In this document: positions 44,285-52,939 of the stretch, piece after piece
How the letters are laid out: each line of letters starts with the position of its first letter
Numbering within the stretch: the stretch's first letter is position 1
NCBI RefSeq assembly: GCF_039536325.1
Contig: NZ_BAAAYO010000001.1
Location: 1,343,196-1,407,195 of the forward strand
Length of the DNA stretch: 64,000 nt
Origin: Paenibacillus_AB hodogayensis
Lineage (GTDB): Bacteria > Bacillota > Bacilli > Paenibacillales > NBRC-103111
Reading direction: 5' to 3'
The notes under the pieces: generated by a model
What the model saw: only the letters and a program-made list of their open reading frames with translations
Database searches by the model: none
What the model was told of the DNA's origin: nothing
Translations under genes and position numbers: made by a program

Positions 44285-45106
44285 TTGCCTCCTACCGGAC
44301 AAAGATCGCAGGTCAGAGTGACGTACGCGGATTACGCCTATCATTACGAGCGGTTTCGGAGCCACAAAAGACGCAGCAAAGGGTATCATATCCGGCTGCA
44401 GGTGGAAGGGCAATGCCGGCTTTGGGTGAATGGACAATGGTTTCTCGCCGCGCCGGGAGACTTGAGCTTTATGCAGCCGGGCGATACCGTCCAGGTGGAG
44501 TTCGACGGCGATCCCGGCGGCCGGGGCAAGCGACATCTGATTAGCGGCAGCTACTATTTGTCGTGCGGAGGCGAATGGCTGGAGCAGTGGTGGAGGCAAA
44601 CCGAACGGCCGGTTGTCGTGAACATTCCTCTTCATCAAAACGTGCTTTCGATCCTTCAGTCGATCGTTCTCGAGCATAGGATGACGAAAATCGGTAGCGG
44701 AGACAATGCAACCGCTTACTTGCTCAGGGCGCTTTGTCTTATTCTGGACCGCGTAGCTGCGGAAAGCTTGACGGGCAAAGAAAACGAGCTGCTTCAAATC
44801 GCCCAGCGGATGAAGCATTACGTCGCCGAGCGGGCAACGCTGCCGATGCGCGTCGACGATGTGGCCAAGCATGCGGGATTGAGTCCGTCCCGGGCGTCGC
44901 ATCTGTTCAAATCGGTGTTCGATCAGACGATTATGGAATATGCGATGGAGGTACGCCTGTCGATCGCTTGTGACAGAATGAAATTTACCGCCATGACGCT
45001 GGACAAAATCGCCGAGACGTCCGGCTTCGGCAGCTACACATATTTTCACCGCGTGTTCCGCGCGAAGTACGGCATGTCCCCGACCCTTTACCGGCAAAAT
45101 AAATGA
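44285..45106 (+). CDS. AraC-family transcriptional regulator
   Basis: The 273-aa protein has an N-terminal cupin-type ligand domain (GYHIRLQVEGQCRLWVNGQW) and a C-terminal double helix-turn-helix (VDDVAKHAGLSPSRASHLFK and TSGFGSYTYFHRVFRAKYGM). TTG 44285 lies eight bases after GGAG; a GTG nine bases earlier overlaps that site. TATAAT at 44241-44246 is a likely -10 box. It is divergent from the solute-binding protein gene across 129 bp and probably controls it and the secreted glycosidase. Confidence 0.92.
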   Translation: MPPTGQRSQVRVTYADYAYHYERFRSHKRRSKGYHIRLQVEGQCRLWVNGQWFLAAPGDLSFMQPGDTVQVEFDGDPGGRGKRHLISGSYYLSCGGEWLEQWWRQTERPVVVNIPLHQNVLSILQSIVLEHRMTKIGSGDNATAYLLRALCLILDRVAAESLTGKENELLQIAQRMKHYVAERATLPMRVDDVAKHAGLSPSRASHLFKSVFDQTIMEYAMEVRLSIACDRMKFTAMTLDKIAETSGFGSYTYFHRVFRAKYGMSPTLYRQNK

Positions 45107-45702
45107 AAAAGCAGCATTCATGACTATAATGAGCCTATCTCCAGCGTAATGGAGATGAGACCGGTCCTGACTTTCTATCCGATTGGGGACAGCGCGTTCA
45201 CGCTGTACAAGGACCAGACCACGAAAGCGGGGATCCTTGTTGGAAGTGACTACTCGCCTTGGAGGCTGGGCAACCATAGCGTATGGGGGGGCAATCCGTA
45301 CCGGTGGACTGATTTCCATTCCGGACACAGTACGTGAAGCAGCCCGTTGTTGCCTGCTCTTGCTCATATGCTGGAGCAATCGCCCGACCACGATGTCGCC
45401 GCACTGCTCGACCGGATGTGCGCGTTCCAAGCCGTTTCCGTGCAGCCAAACGGACAATACCGGTTTATCGGGTTCGAAAGCGGCGAGACGTCGAGCAATG
45501 CGCTTATTCATACATGCGCTCCACGCATGAGGAGCCGTATGCCGTCCGATCGGCAGCCGCCGTCCCGTGCCTTGGAAGCGAATAACAACCGGACTAGCAG
45601 GATATTACACGCTCCGGCACACTCCCTTTGAACCAGCCGTCCATTTTTGACCGGACAGCGGGAAACAGAGGGAGTTTTCCTCGTCTGCAGATGGTTACAG
45701 GT
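45107..45702. other. Gene-free stretch, probable decayed sequence
   Basis: No complete gene is seen over about 600 bp. Short frames such as 45149-45337 (FYPIGDSAFTLYKD) and 45347-45631 (QPNGQYRFIGFESGETSSN) read like protein pieces, the first recalling the C-terminal beta region of GH31 enzymes, but they have no starts, no ribosome sites and shift frame. It looks like the debris of one or more genes. Confidence 0.4.
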
Positions 45703-48696
45703 TCAATCCCCCCGGCGTAGCCCCCAGTACTTGCGGTAGACCCGAATAAAATGGCCAGTGTCGCGAAATCCGGTCGAGGCTGCGACTTCGGCGACTTTGC
45801 CCCCGCTCTGCATCAGTTGTTTCGCGTACGTCATCTTCTTCTCCAGCACATAATCGGAGAAGGATACGCCCGTCTCCTGTTTAAACAATCGGCTCAAATG
45901 CGACGCATTCACATGCAGCCGCTCGGCCGCATCGCTTAGCGTGAAAAATTGCTCCTTCATCCCCTCGTTGACCATTCCCGTCAAGCGCTGCACAAGCGGA
46001 TGCATAGACGAATTACGCGCATTACGCGAGTACGCCGTCACTTGCTCCGCAGCCTGGAACAGCAGCAGGCGGCTTTCTTCCCGCGACGTCATGGTCTGCA
46101 GGCGCAAAAACTGCTCGTAGTTGGCGTCCAGTACATCCTTCATCGCCCAGTCTTTGCTCTTCATGAAGCGAACCAGCAAGCCGCTCAAGTACAAATAGTA
46201 GGCGTGAATGTCATCCTCGTCGCGAGCTTGCCCGGTTCGCTCCTTCAGCAGCCGCTCAAGGGCGCTCCGGGTTTTGTCCCAGTCTCCGCGCTCGAGTCCG
46301 ATCTCCAGATGCTTCTCGCCGCCATGGGAGCCGAGCGACGGCTCTTTCTCGCCTGCTGTATGGGACGTCCGCTCCGTTTCTTTGCGTGCGGGAGCATCCG
46401 ATTTGCCCCGGATTGCGCCAGTCCGGCCGCGGCTCGGCTCCGAACCGTGCGTCAGTTCAATTTGTACCCGCTCCGCAGCCGATTCCTCGATATGCAGCTG
46501 GACGCAGCCGGACAACCGGTCGTAAAACCAATGGAGAGAGGCCGTCGCTTTTCTCGCCTTGCCCGCTTCCTTGTACTCTTCTTCGTTTACGGTCACCCGG
46601 GAAGGCTTCTTGTTCGTGTAAACGAATAGATCGTAGCTGCGCTTGGCCGGCATCCCGGAGTACTGCCCGACCCGCCGTCCGACCCGCACGACAGTCTGGC
46701 CTTCCTTCGAATCGCACGTATACGAGGTGGTGGCGACGGCTCCCGTCAAGTAGCCGAATGACGTCCCGTCGTCTTCATACAGCGTATATTCACTGAATCC
46801 GTACGGATACACGTGCAGGCTCATGCGGGCAACCGATTTTTGCCCGATGTAATCCATTTCCGGCCACATCGGCACAATCGCCCCGGCACGCAAGAACAAC
46901 GGCCCTCCGACATATTCCGGCAAATCGCATTCCAGCTCCTGCGATCCGCGATGTCTCTGTCCCGACCAGTAGTCGATCCATTCCCCCGCAGGCAGATTCA
47001 CCCGGTTGGTGAAAGCGGCTACGAGAAAATCGCCGCCGAACATGTACTGTGTAAGGTGGTTGGCAAGGTCGGGATCATGCGAATAGACGAGCGGCATCGC
47101 CCGAATCATCGGCATCCCGGTAAGCGCAGCCGTATGGGCGGCCGAGTAAATGTACGGAATGAGCCGGTATCGCAATTTGGCGTACTTTTTGAAAATATCG
47201 CGCAAGTGGCTTTCCAGCAAACAAGGGTGCCGCCAGTAGGCCCAACTGTTTACTTTGCACCAGGATTGAAAGAACCCGAAATGAATGCTCTCCGGGGAAT
47301 GAATATTCATTTCGTTCGCTACGTGATGCAAACCGGACAGACTATCATTCAAAATGGCAATCAGCGTCCGTTGTTCGCCCTGCTGATCGATGCCGCCCTT
47401 AAACAATGCCGCATACTGCTGAATGCCCACAAACGACTCCGCCGAATAGATCATCGGACGAAGACCCGTCTGCTCTCTAAAGCCGTCATGCATCTGTTTG
47501 CTAAGCAGCACCGGGTACAGCAGTTCCATCTCGTGCGTCATCATGCCGTTGCCCCACTGTCTGTCCGGGTAAAGGTGCCCGATGTTGCTCTCGCTGAGCT
47601 TAAACGATTTGACGCCCTGGTCGACAAATTTCTTCAAATGCTCATACCAGGCTTCCGCCTGAACCAGCCTATCATCGTCCCCCGTTCCGTCATCGTCCTG
47701 TTCCGTCCCTGTTTCCGGAAGCCGTTCTTGGCGCAGTCGAAGCTCCTCGTATACGCTAAGATCGTAATCGCAGCACAGCCAAAGACTGAGTTTGAAGCCC
47801 ATGCCTTCCAGTGTTCCGATAAAGGTATGCTGGCCTTTCGATGACCAGTTCGGAATGAAAAAACGCTGCGGATGCCAATTTTTAGAAGTCGAACGATCGT
47901 ACTGCTTTTCCATCCAATTCAATTCCAAGCCGACCATATCGCATGGAATGCCTTCATGGCGAAACTTCAGCACGTCCTCGATCGCCTCGCGCGCGTTCGA
48001 CTGCTGATTGCAAATAAAAGTCAAGCCGTACGCCCAGATCGGCAGCAGCGTCGGGCGGCCCGTCAAACTTGTGTACTGGTCCAGCAACTGCGGGTAACCG
48101 TTACCGGCAAACCATACAAAGTCCAGTTGAGATTCGGGCAAGATGAAGCTCAACTTGTCCGGGTCCGTGCAGCCGAGATCCACATCATGTTGGAGCGTCG
48201 TACAAATAAACAGCCCCCAGCCCAAACTGCTCATAACGAATGGAACCGGGGAACGAGTCTTTTCCTTGGTTGGGCGAATGCGGGTAGTACGGCCCCGTTT
48301 CATGATCGTTTCCCGCGATTCGTCGCCAAGCCCGTAAAACCGCTCATCCGGCGCGAGAGTAATTTCAGCGCCAAGCTCTTTAGTCGTATCGGAAAAAACC
48401 GGGTTTATCGATAACCTATGGTGGGGATAAGAGATCGTAACTTGACCGCTCGAGCGGTCGGCCCGCAGGACGATTTTTTCGGTCCGGATCGTAACCGCAT
48501 CGTCGTCTTCCGTCATCGTACAGGGTGTTTCGTGCGCCGGGAACCGGACGATGCCGTAACGGACAAGCGCTGTCTCGGGAAAATCGTCCCGTTCGCACAT
48601 TCTGATGCGAAACATATCCGGAGCCAGCACTTGTATACGCATATAGCAGGTTCCCACAGGCATTCGAAATTGAACGCAAGTCCGTTCATTGAGCAA
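45703..48696 (-). CDS. GH31-fold protein fused to an AraC DNA-binding domain
   Basis: The 997-aa cytoplasmic protein has no signal peptide. Residues 1-740 are a full-length GH31 glycosidase fold: N-terminal beta region, barrel from about 215 (IWAYGLTFI, GLELNWMEK, KNWHPQRFFIPNW) and C-terminal beta domains (VYPYGFSEYTLYEDDGTSFG). A charged linker (750-800) leads to a helical region and a C-terminal AraC double helix-turn-helix (about 905-997: NASHLSRLFKQETGVSFSDY, STGFRDTGHFIRVYRKYWG). At the nucleophile position GVKSFKLSES has Ser368 instead of Asp; at the acid/base position FKGGID has Gly435 instead of Asp. It is therefore probably a non-catalytic sugar sensor controlling genes nearby. TTG start follows AAGGGG. 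Confidence 0.9.
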   Translation of the reverse strand: MLNERTCVQFRMPVGTCYMRIQVLAPDMFRIRMCERDDFPETALVRYGIVRFPAHETPCTMTEDDDAVTIRTEKIVLRADRSSGQVTISYPHHRLSINPVFSDTTKELGAEITLAPDERFYGLGDESRETIMKRGRTTRIRPTKEKTRSPVPFVMSSLGWGLFICTTLQHDVDLGCTDPDKLSFILPESQLDFVWFAGNGYPQLLDQYTSLTGRPTLLPIWAYGLTFICNQQSNAREAIEDVLKFRHEGIPCDMVGLELNWMEKQYDRSTSKNWHPQRFFIPNWSSKGQHTFIGTLEGMGFKLSLWLCCDYDLSVYEELRLRQERLPETGTEQDDDGTGDDDRLVQAEAWYEHLKKFVDQGVKSFKLSESNIGHLYPDRQWGNGMMTHEMELLYPVLLSKQMHDGFREQTGLRPMIYSAESFVGIQQYAALFKGGIDQQGEQRTLIAILNDSLSGLHHVANEMNIHSPESIHFGFFQSWCKVNSWAYWRHPCLLESHLRDIFKKYAKLRYRLIPYIYSAAHTAALTGMPMIRAMPLVYSHDPDLANHLTQYMFGGDFLVAAFTNRVNLPAGEWIDYWSGQRHRGSQELECDLPEYVGGPLFLRAGAIVPMWPEMDYIGQKSVARMSLHVYPYGFSEYTLYEDDGTSFGYLTGAVATTSYTCDSKEGQTVVRVGRRVGQYSGMPAKRSYDLFVYTNKKPSRVTVNEEEYKEAGKARKATASLHWFYDRLSGCVQLHIEESAAERVQIELTHGSEPSRGRTGAIRGKSDAPARKETERTSHTAGEKEPSLGSHGGEKHLEIGLERGDWDKTRSALERLLKERTGQARDEDDIHAYYLYLSGLLVRFMKSKDWAMKDVLDANYEQFLRLQTMTSREESRLLLFQAAEQVTAYSRNARNSSMHPLVQRLTGMVNEGMKEQFFTLSDAAERLHVNASHLSRLFKQETGVSFSDYVLEKKMTYAKQLMQSGGKVAEVAASTGFRDTGHFIRVYRKYWGLRRGD

Positions 48697-48728
48697 GGCA
48701 AGTACCCCTTACACGTGAATTTTTTAAG

Positions 48729-48738
48729 ATTATATCAT
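48729..48738 (-). promoter_or_regulatory. Extended -10 promoter of the GH31-AraC gene
   Basis: On the minus strand TGATATAAT (48737-48729) is a perfect extended -10 element (TGnTATAAT), about 33 bp before the TTG start. The -35 region is poor, which an extended -10 can compensate. Confidence 0.6.
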
Positions 48739-48807
48739 AATTCGTTGACATTCTCATGAGATTACCATGCACTGCAATCAAACTCCATTTCATCGGCAAG
48801 GCCTGCA

Positions 48808-48844
48808 TCGTATACTATTTTTAAGCCAATATCGTACTATACGA
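48808..48844. promoter_or_regulatory. Inverted repeat upstream of the solute-binding protein gene
   Basis: TCGTATA (48808-48814) and TATACGA (48838-48844) face each other, and ATCGTA recurs directly at 48807 and 48831 with a 24-bp period. The site lies 14-50 bp upstream of the ATG, a likely place for a regulator such as the divergent GH31-AraC protein. Confidence 0.35.
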
Positions 48845-48857
48845 ACAGACGGGGGTA

Positions 48858-50222
48858 ATGACGATGATGACAATGCGCAAGTTAATGTATGCGTTTACTA
48901 TTTTGTCCGCTGGGGCAATTGCGTTAACCGGTTGCGGTAGCAGCACGAGCACGGGGTCCACGGGAAATACGGACAATTCCAATCCGCAAAGCGGGAAAGC
49001 GGTTCAGCAACAGCCGGACACTCAAAAACCGGCCGAGCTTTCGATATACTTGAACTCTTCGAACAAACAGGAGTTCGACGAGCTGCTGGCTCCTCTTATT
49101 AAAGAGAAATTTCCGAATTACACGTTGACCGGTATTGAATCGAGTTCGAAAATGGGCGATCTCGTCGCCTCCGGGAATGTACCAGACATCATCATCGGCA
49201 CAAAGGGAACGATCCCGAACACGATTCTGGAGTTCGGGCTGGATCAAGACTTGTCCGAGCTGATCAAAACCAGCAAATTCGATTTGTCCCGAATCGAGCC
49301 CACTTACCTGGATACAATGAAATATTACACAAGCGGAAAAATTATCGGCCTGCCGCTGAACGCCCCAGTATTCGCACTTCACTACAACAAAACGCTGTTC
49401 GACAAGTTCGGCGTTGCGTATCCGAAAGACGGCATGACGTGGGACGATGCCTATGAAATCGCCAAAAAACTGACAAGAAATGAAGGCGGCATTCAATACC
49501 GCGGCTATAGTGAACGCTGGCATCAAATGTTTATGGAGTTCAACCAGTTCAGCCTGCCTTACCTCGATGCGAAAGAAGACAAGGCAGCGGTCAACACGGA
49601 CCAGTGGAAGACGCTGATCGAAGGCTTCGTCCGCTTCTACAAGCTCCCCGGCCTGTCGTTTGACAGCAAGACGGGATATACGGAAGAGGATTTGAAAGTA
49701 TTCGCAACCGGCACCTCCGGCATGCAAATTTTTGCCCAGCCAGAGAAGTTCACCACCTTCGAATGGGATATCGTCTCCGTGCCTACGTTCAAAGAAAAGC
49801 CGAACGGCGCGCTATGGGGAAGCCCGCGCTTCATGTTCATTACGAACGCAAGCAAAAACAAAGAAGCCGCAATAAATGTAGCCGCTTACATGACGTCGGA
49901 TGAAGTGCAGGCGAAGCTGAATCGCAAAGGGCTTGCGCCCGTGTTGGCCAAAATTACGCCCGAGATGAAACAGACGTTCAACCAAGACAGCACGTTCTAC
50001 AAAGGCAAAAACACAGCTGCGTTCCTCTACAATAAGCCGGCCGCGGAGCCTCCTGCAAGAGCCCCCGGCCTGGTCAACTTCACGAAGGCGCAAGGAATCC
50101 TGATCGCCGAAGTGCAAAAGATGTTTACGGAAGGATTGCAAGTAGACGTCAACACTGCGCTGCGCACAGCCGAAGAACTGATCAACAAAGGCATCGCCGA
50201 GCAGAAGGCATCCAAAAAATAA
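48858..50222 (+). CDS. ABC sugar-binding lipoprotein
   Basis: The 454-aa protein has a lipoprotein signal (IALTGC, Cys26), a serine/threonine-rich linker and a solute-binding fold with FDKFGVAYPKDGMTWDD and KKLTRNEGGIQYRGY, close to the two paralogues at 20923 and 42536. ATG 48858 follows GGGGGT. It is alone in its transcript, without permeases, and is divergent from the GH31-AraC fusion gene across 161 bp, its most likely regulator. Confidence 0.92.
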   Translation: MTMMTMRKLMYAFTILSAGAIALTGCGSSTSTGSTGNTDNSNPQSGKAVQQQPDTQKPAELSIYLNSSNKQEFDELLAPLIKEKFPNYTLTGIESSSKMGDLVASGNVPDIIIGTKGTIPNTILEFGLDQDLSELIKTSKFDLSRIEPTYLDTMKYYTSGKIIGLPLNAPVFALHYNKTLFDKFGVAYPKDGMTWDDAYEIAKKLTRNEGGIQYRGYSERWHQMFMEFNQFSLPYLDAKEDKAAVNTDQWKTLIEGFVRFYKLPGLSFDSKTGYTEEDLKVFATGTSGMQIFAQPEKFTTFEWDIVSVPTFKEKPNGALWGSPRFMFITNASKNKEAAINVAAYMTSDEVQAKLNRKGLAPVLAKITPEMKQTFNQDSTFYKGKNTAAFLYNKPAAEPPARAPGLVNFTKAQGILIAEVQKMFTEGLQVDVNTALRTAEELINKGIAEQKASKK

Positions 50223-50294
50223 TCGTCGATTCTGACCGCGTAAGAAAAGCTTCGGATCGAAGAGGTTGCTTTTCTTGGTACAGAAAGTTTAACA

Positions 50295-50321
50295 AGAGGC
50301 TGTCCCGTCGGGACAGCCTCT
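50295..50321. terminator. Strong hairpin between convergent genes
   Basis: A perfect 12-bp stem (AGAGGCTGTCCC/GGGACAGCCTCT) with a 3-nt loop lies between the convergent binding-protein and lplJ genes. T-runs are short, but the position fits a shared terminator. Confidence 0.7.
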
Positions 50322-50328
50322 GTTCGCG

Positions 50329-51318
50329 TTAAAACATCAGCTCTAGCCATTGCTCCTGCGTCAGCCGCCCGAAGTAATGGGTCAAATCGATCTCCTTCAA
50401 CAGCTCGCCGACCGCCGCCTCATCGTACCTGACGCCGACCAGCTTGTCCGCAAATTCGCTTGCCTCGCCTACACCGAAGAAGTCGCCGTAGATCGCCGCT
50501 CCGGCGATTTTGCCGCCCTCGACGTTGAGCCGGACGTCGAACGTGCCTACACCCTCGATCCGCTTCGTCTTCTGGACGTTGAACGACGGCGACTTGCCGT
50601 AATTCCAGTCCCAGCTCCGGTATCGCTCGTCGGCCAGTCGCCGCACTGCCTCCCAATCCGCTTCGGTCAGAGCAACTTGCGGCACGTCCTCGCCGCCGAA
50701 GATCGACTCCAGCAGCTTCCAGCGGAATGCGTCGACGGTAAGCGGCTCGCGCAAAAACTCGGAGATGTTCGCCACCCTGCTGCGGATCGACTTGACGCCC
50801 TTCGACTGGATTTTGGCCAGATTGACGTTCAGCGCTGACACGACATGGTCGATCTCCGAATCAAACATCAGCGTGCCATGGCTGAACATGCGGCCTTTGG
50901 TGGAGTATTGGGCGTTGCCGGATATTTTGCGCTCGCCGACCTGAACGTCGTTGCGTCCGGTAAGCTCCGCCTCCACGCCCAGCTGGCGCAGCGCCTGCAC
51001 GACCGGCTCCGTAAATTTGCGGTAATTGTGAAAAGACTTGCCGTCGTCATTCGTAATAAAGCTGAAATTGAGGTTGCCCAGATCGTGGTATACCGCACCC
51101 CCGCCGGATAGACGGCGCACGACGTTAATACCGTTTTCCTTCACGTAATCGGCGTTGATCTCTTCCACCGTATTTTGATTTTTGCCGATAATGATCGACG
51201 GCTCGTTGATATAGAACAGCAAATAGTCCTCGTCCGAGGGCAAGTTCTTGAGCGCATATTCCTCCAACGCCAAATTCAGCGTCGGATCGGTTATGCCGCG
51301 GTTATCGATGAACTGCAT
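50329..51318 (-). CDS. lplJ: Lipoate-protein ligase
   Basis: The 329-aa enzyme attaches free lipoate to 2-oxoacid dehydrogenase and glycine-cleavage proteins via lipoyl-AMP. Signatures are RRLSGGGAVYHDLGN, the lysine-containing GERKISGNAQ, and the C-terminal accessory domain (SPSFNVQKTKRIEGVGTFDV). Length matches B. subtilis LplJ (331 aa). I chose ATG 51318, seven bases after AAGGAG; the in-frame upstream start would add 20 residues that do not belong to the family. Confidence 0.94.
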   Translation of the reverse strand: MQFIDNRGITDPTLNLALEEYALKNLPSDEDYLLFYINEPSIIIGKNQNTVEEINADYVKENGINVVRRLSGGGAVYHDLGNLNFSFITNDDGKSFHNYRKFTEPVVQALRQLGVEAELTGRNDVQVGERKISGNAQYSTKGRMFSHGTLMFDSEIDHVVSALNVNLAKIQSKGVKSIRSRVANISEFLREPLTVDAFRWKLLESIFGGEDVPQVALTEADWEAVRRLADERYRSWDWNYGKSPSFNVQKTKRIEGVGTFDVRLNVEGGKIAGAAIYGDFFGVGEASEFADKLVGVRYDEAAVGELLKEIDLTHYFGRLTQEQWLELMF

Positions 51319-51461
51319 GGCGTCGTCTCCTTGTTCCGCTAGCGTATCCGTCCGTCCGAAGACGGCCGTCATCACCAATATACCTTATCGGCGGAAGATG
51401 TTCCACCGGCGGAGCCGGCCCGGCAACTGGGAGCTTCCCTTCATGAGTCGATCGATCAAGT

Positions 51462-52832
51462 TTAAAGCCTCTCCGGTCCGCCGCCGACGAACACGGTCGT
51501 GCCGCGCGTTCTCGCCCATTCGGCAATCCGACGGGGATCGCCGGACCAGAGCCGCTGCTTGCCCCAAGCATTCGTCTCCGGCCTGCCCTCGCACTCGATC
51601 TTGATAACCGGGAACAGCGAGGTCGGCCGCTCCGCAGGCAAGCCGCGGATGAGCAAATCTTCGCCCTGCCGCTCGAAAGCAAGCGGCTGGCCTGTAGTCA
51701 GCAGCGTAACGCTGCGCACCGGAGACGTCAGATCGGCGAGCCTCAGCTCCGGCCGGCCGTCCCAGAAGCGGATGATCAAGTACAGACAGTTTCCTTTCAT
51801 CGTCTGCCGTCCGCGGGTGACGAATTCGGTCAGCGATCCGCCGTCGGTATCGAAGACGGCTTCTCCATGAATGTCCAGCCAACGACCGATCTCCAGCGCC
51901 CGTTCCACGAATGGCGCAGGCAGTTGGCCATCCGGCTGCGGGCCGACATTGAGCAGCAGATTGCCTCCCCCTCCGTCGCCCGTTTCGGCGCACTCGCACA
52001 GCAAATCGAGCCATGCGTCGGCCGGCTTCCACCGCTCGCCGTAGGCATATCCCCACAGCCGCCACGTCGTGACCTGGCACGATTCCCACAGCCGGTCCGC
52101 TTCGGCGGCAATCCGATGCTCGGGCGTGCCGAAGTCGCCCATATCGGACCGCTCTCCGGCTCCTTCCCCGCCGTCGGCATGGCTTCCTTGACCCGGGTCG
52201 GCAGCGCCGAGCCGGTTGTTGATCAAGATGTGCGGCTGCAGCTGGCGCATGCGGCGGAGCAGCTCCGGGCTGCCCAGCTCGGTATAGCTGCGCGGCCATG
52301 CCCCGTCGAAGAAAAAGTGGTCGATCCGCCCGTATTTCGTCAGCAGCTCCTCGACCTGTCCGTGCATATAACGCCGCATCGCCTCCCAGCCCTCGGGGTC
52401 CCGATCCGGACCGTCGAAGAATGCCGGTACCCGCCAGTCGGCCCAGGAGTAATACAAGCCGATACGCAGCCCTTCCGCGCGGAACGCGTCGACAAACTCC
52501 TGTACAAAGTCCCGGCCCGGCGCCTGCCTGGCGCTGGAATAGTCGGTATACTGCGTGTCCCACAGGCAGTAGCCGTCATGATGCCGGGTCGTAAAGCAGG
52601 CATATTTCATTCCCGCCTTCTTGATCACGTAAGCCCACTGCCGAGGATCGAATTGCTGCGGATTCCAGCGGCACGCCCGCTCCTCGTATTCCCGCTGATC
52701 CAGGTGTTCCCGGAACAGCGCCTGCTCGCCCCGGCCCAGCTCGGCATAAGGCCCCCAATGGAGAAATGCGCCGTAACGTCCTTTCGTAAACCATTCCCAA
52801 TCGTGCGGAACGGATCGTCTTTGCGAACCCAT
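51462..52832 (-). CDS. GH29 alpha-L-fucosidase
   Basis: The 456-aa protein has a GH29 barrel with YGAFLHWGPYA, TTRHHDGYCLWDT at 81-93 and the nucleophile Asp176 in IDHFFFDGAW, followed by the C-terminal beta-sandwich. It lacks a signal peptide, so it acts on imported fucosylated oligosaccharides in the cytoplasm. The acid/base residue varies in this family and was not assigned. ATG 52832 follows GGAGGCGG. An AraC gene lies directly upstream in the same direction and may control it. Confidence 0.92.
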   Translation of the reverse strand: MGSQRRSVPHDWEWFTKGRYGAFLHWGPYAELGRGEQALFREHLDQREYEERACRWNPQQFDPRQWAYVIKKAGMKYACFTTRHHDGYCLWDTQYTDYSSARQAPGRDFVQEFVDAFRAEGLRIGLYYSWADWRVPAFFDGPDRDPEGWEAMRRYMHGQVEELLTKYGRIDHFFFDGAWPRSYTELGSPELLRRMRQLQPHILINNRLGAADPGQGSHADGGEGAGERSDMGDFGTPEHRIAAEADRLWESCQVTTWRLWGYAYGERWKPADAWLDLLCECAETGDGGGGNLLLNVGPQPDGQLPAPFVERALEIGRWLDIHGEAVFDTDGGSLTEFVTRGRQTMKGNCLYLIIRFWDGRPELRLADLTSPVRSVTLLTTGQPLAFERQGEDLLIRGLPAERPTSLFPVIKIECEGRPETNAWGKQRLWSGDPRRIAEWARTRGTTVFVGGGPERL

Positions 52833-52939
52833 CTGATGCTCCGCCTCCCTTCTCTATACAAGGTAGCGCATCCGCCGGCCGTTTCCTACAGGCCAGGCCG
52901 ACCCCACATAGCACCAGAACGACTTCGCTCCGTTCCCTT

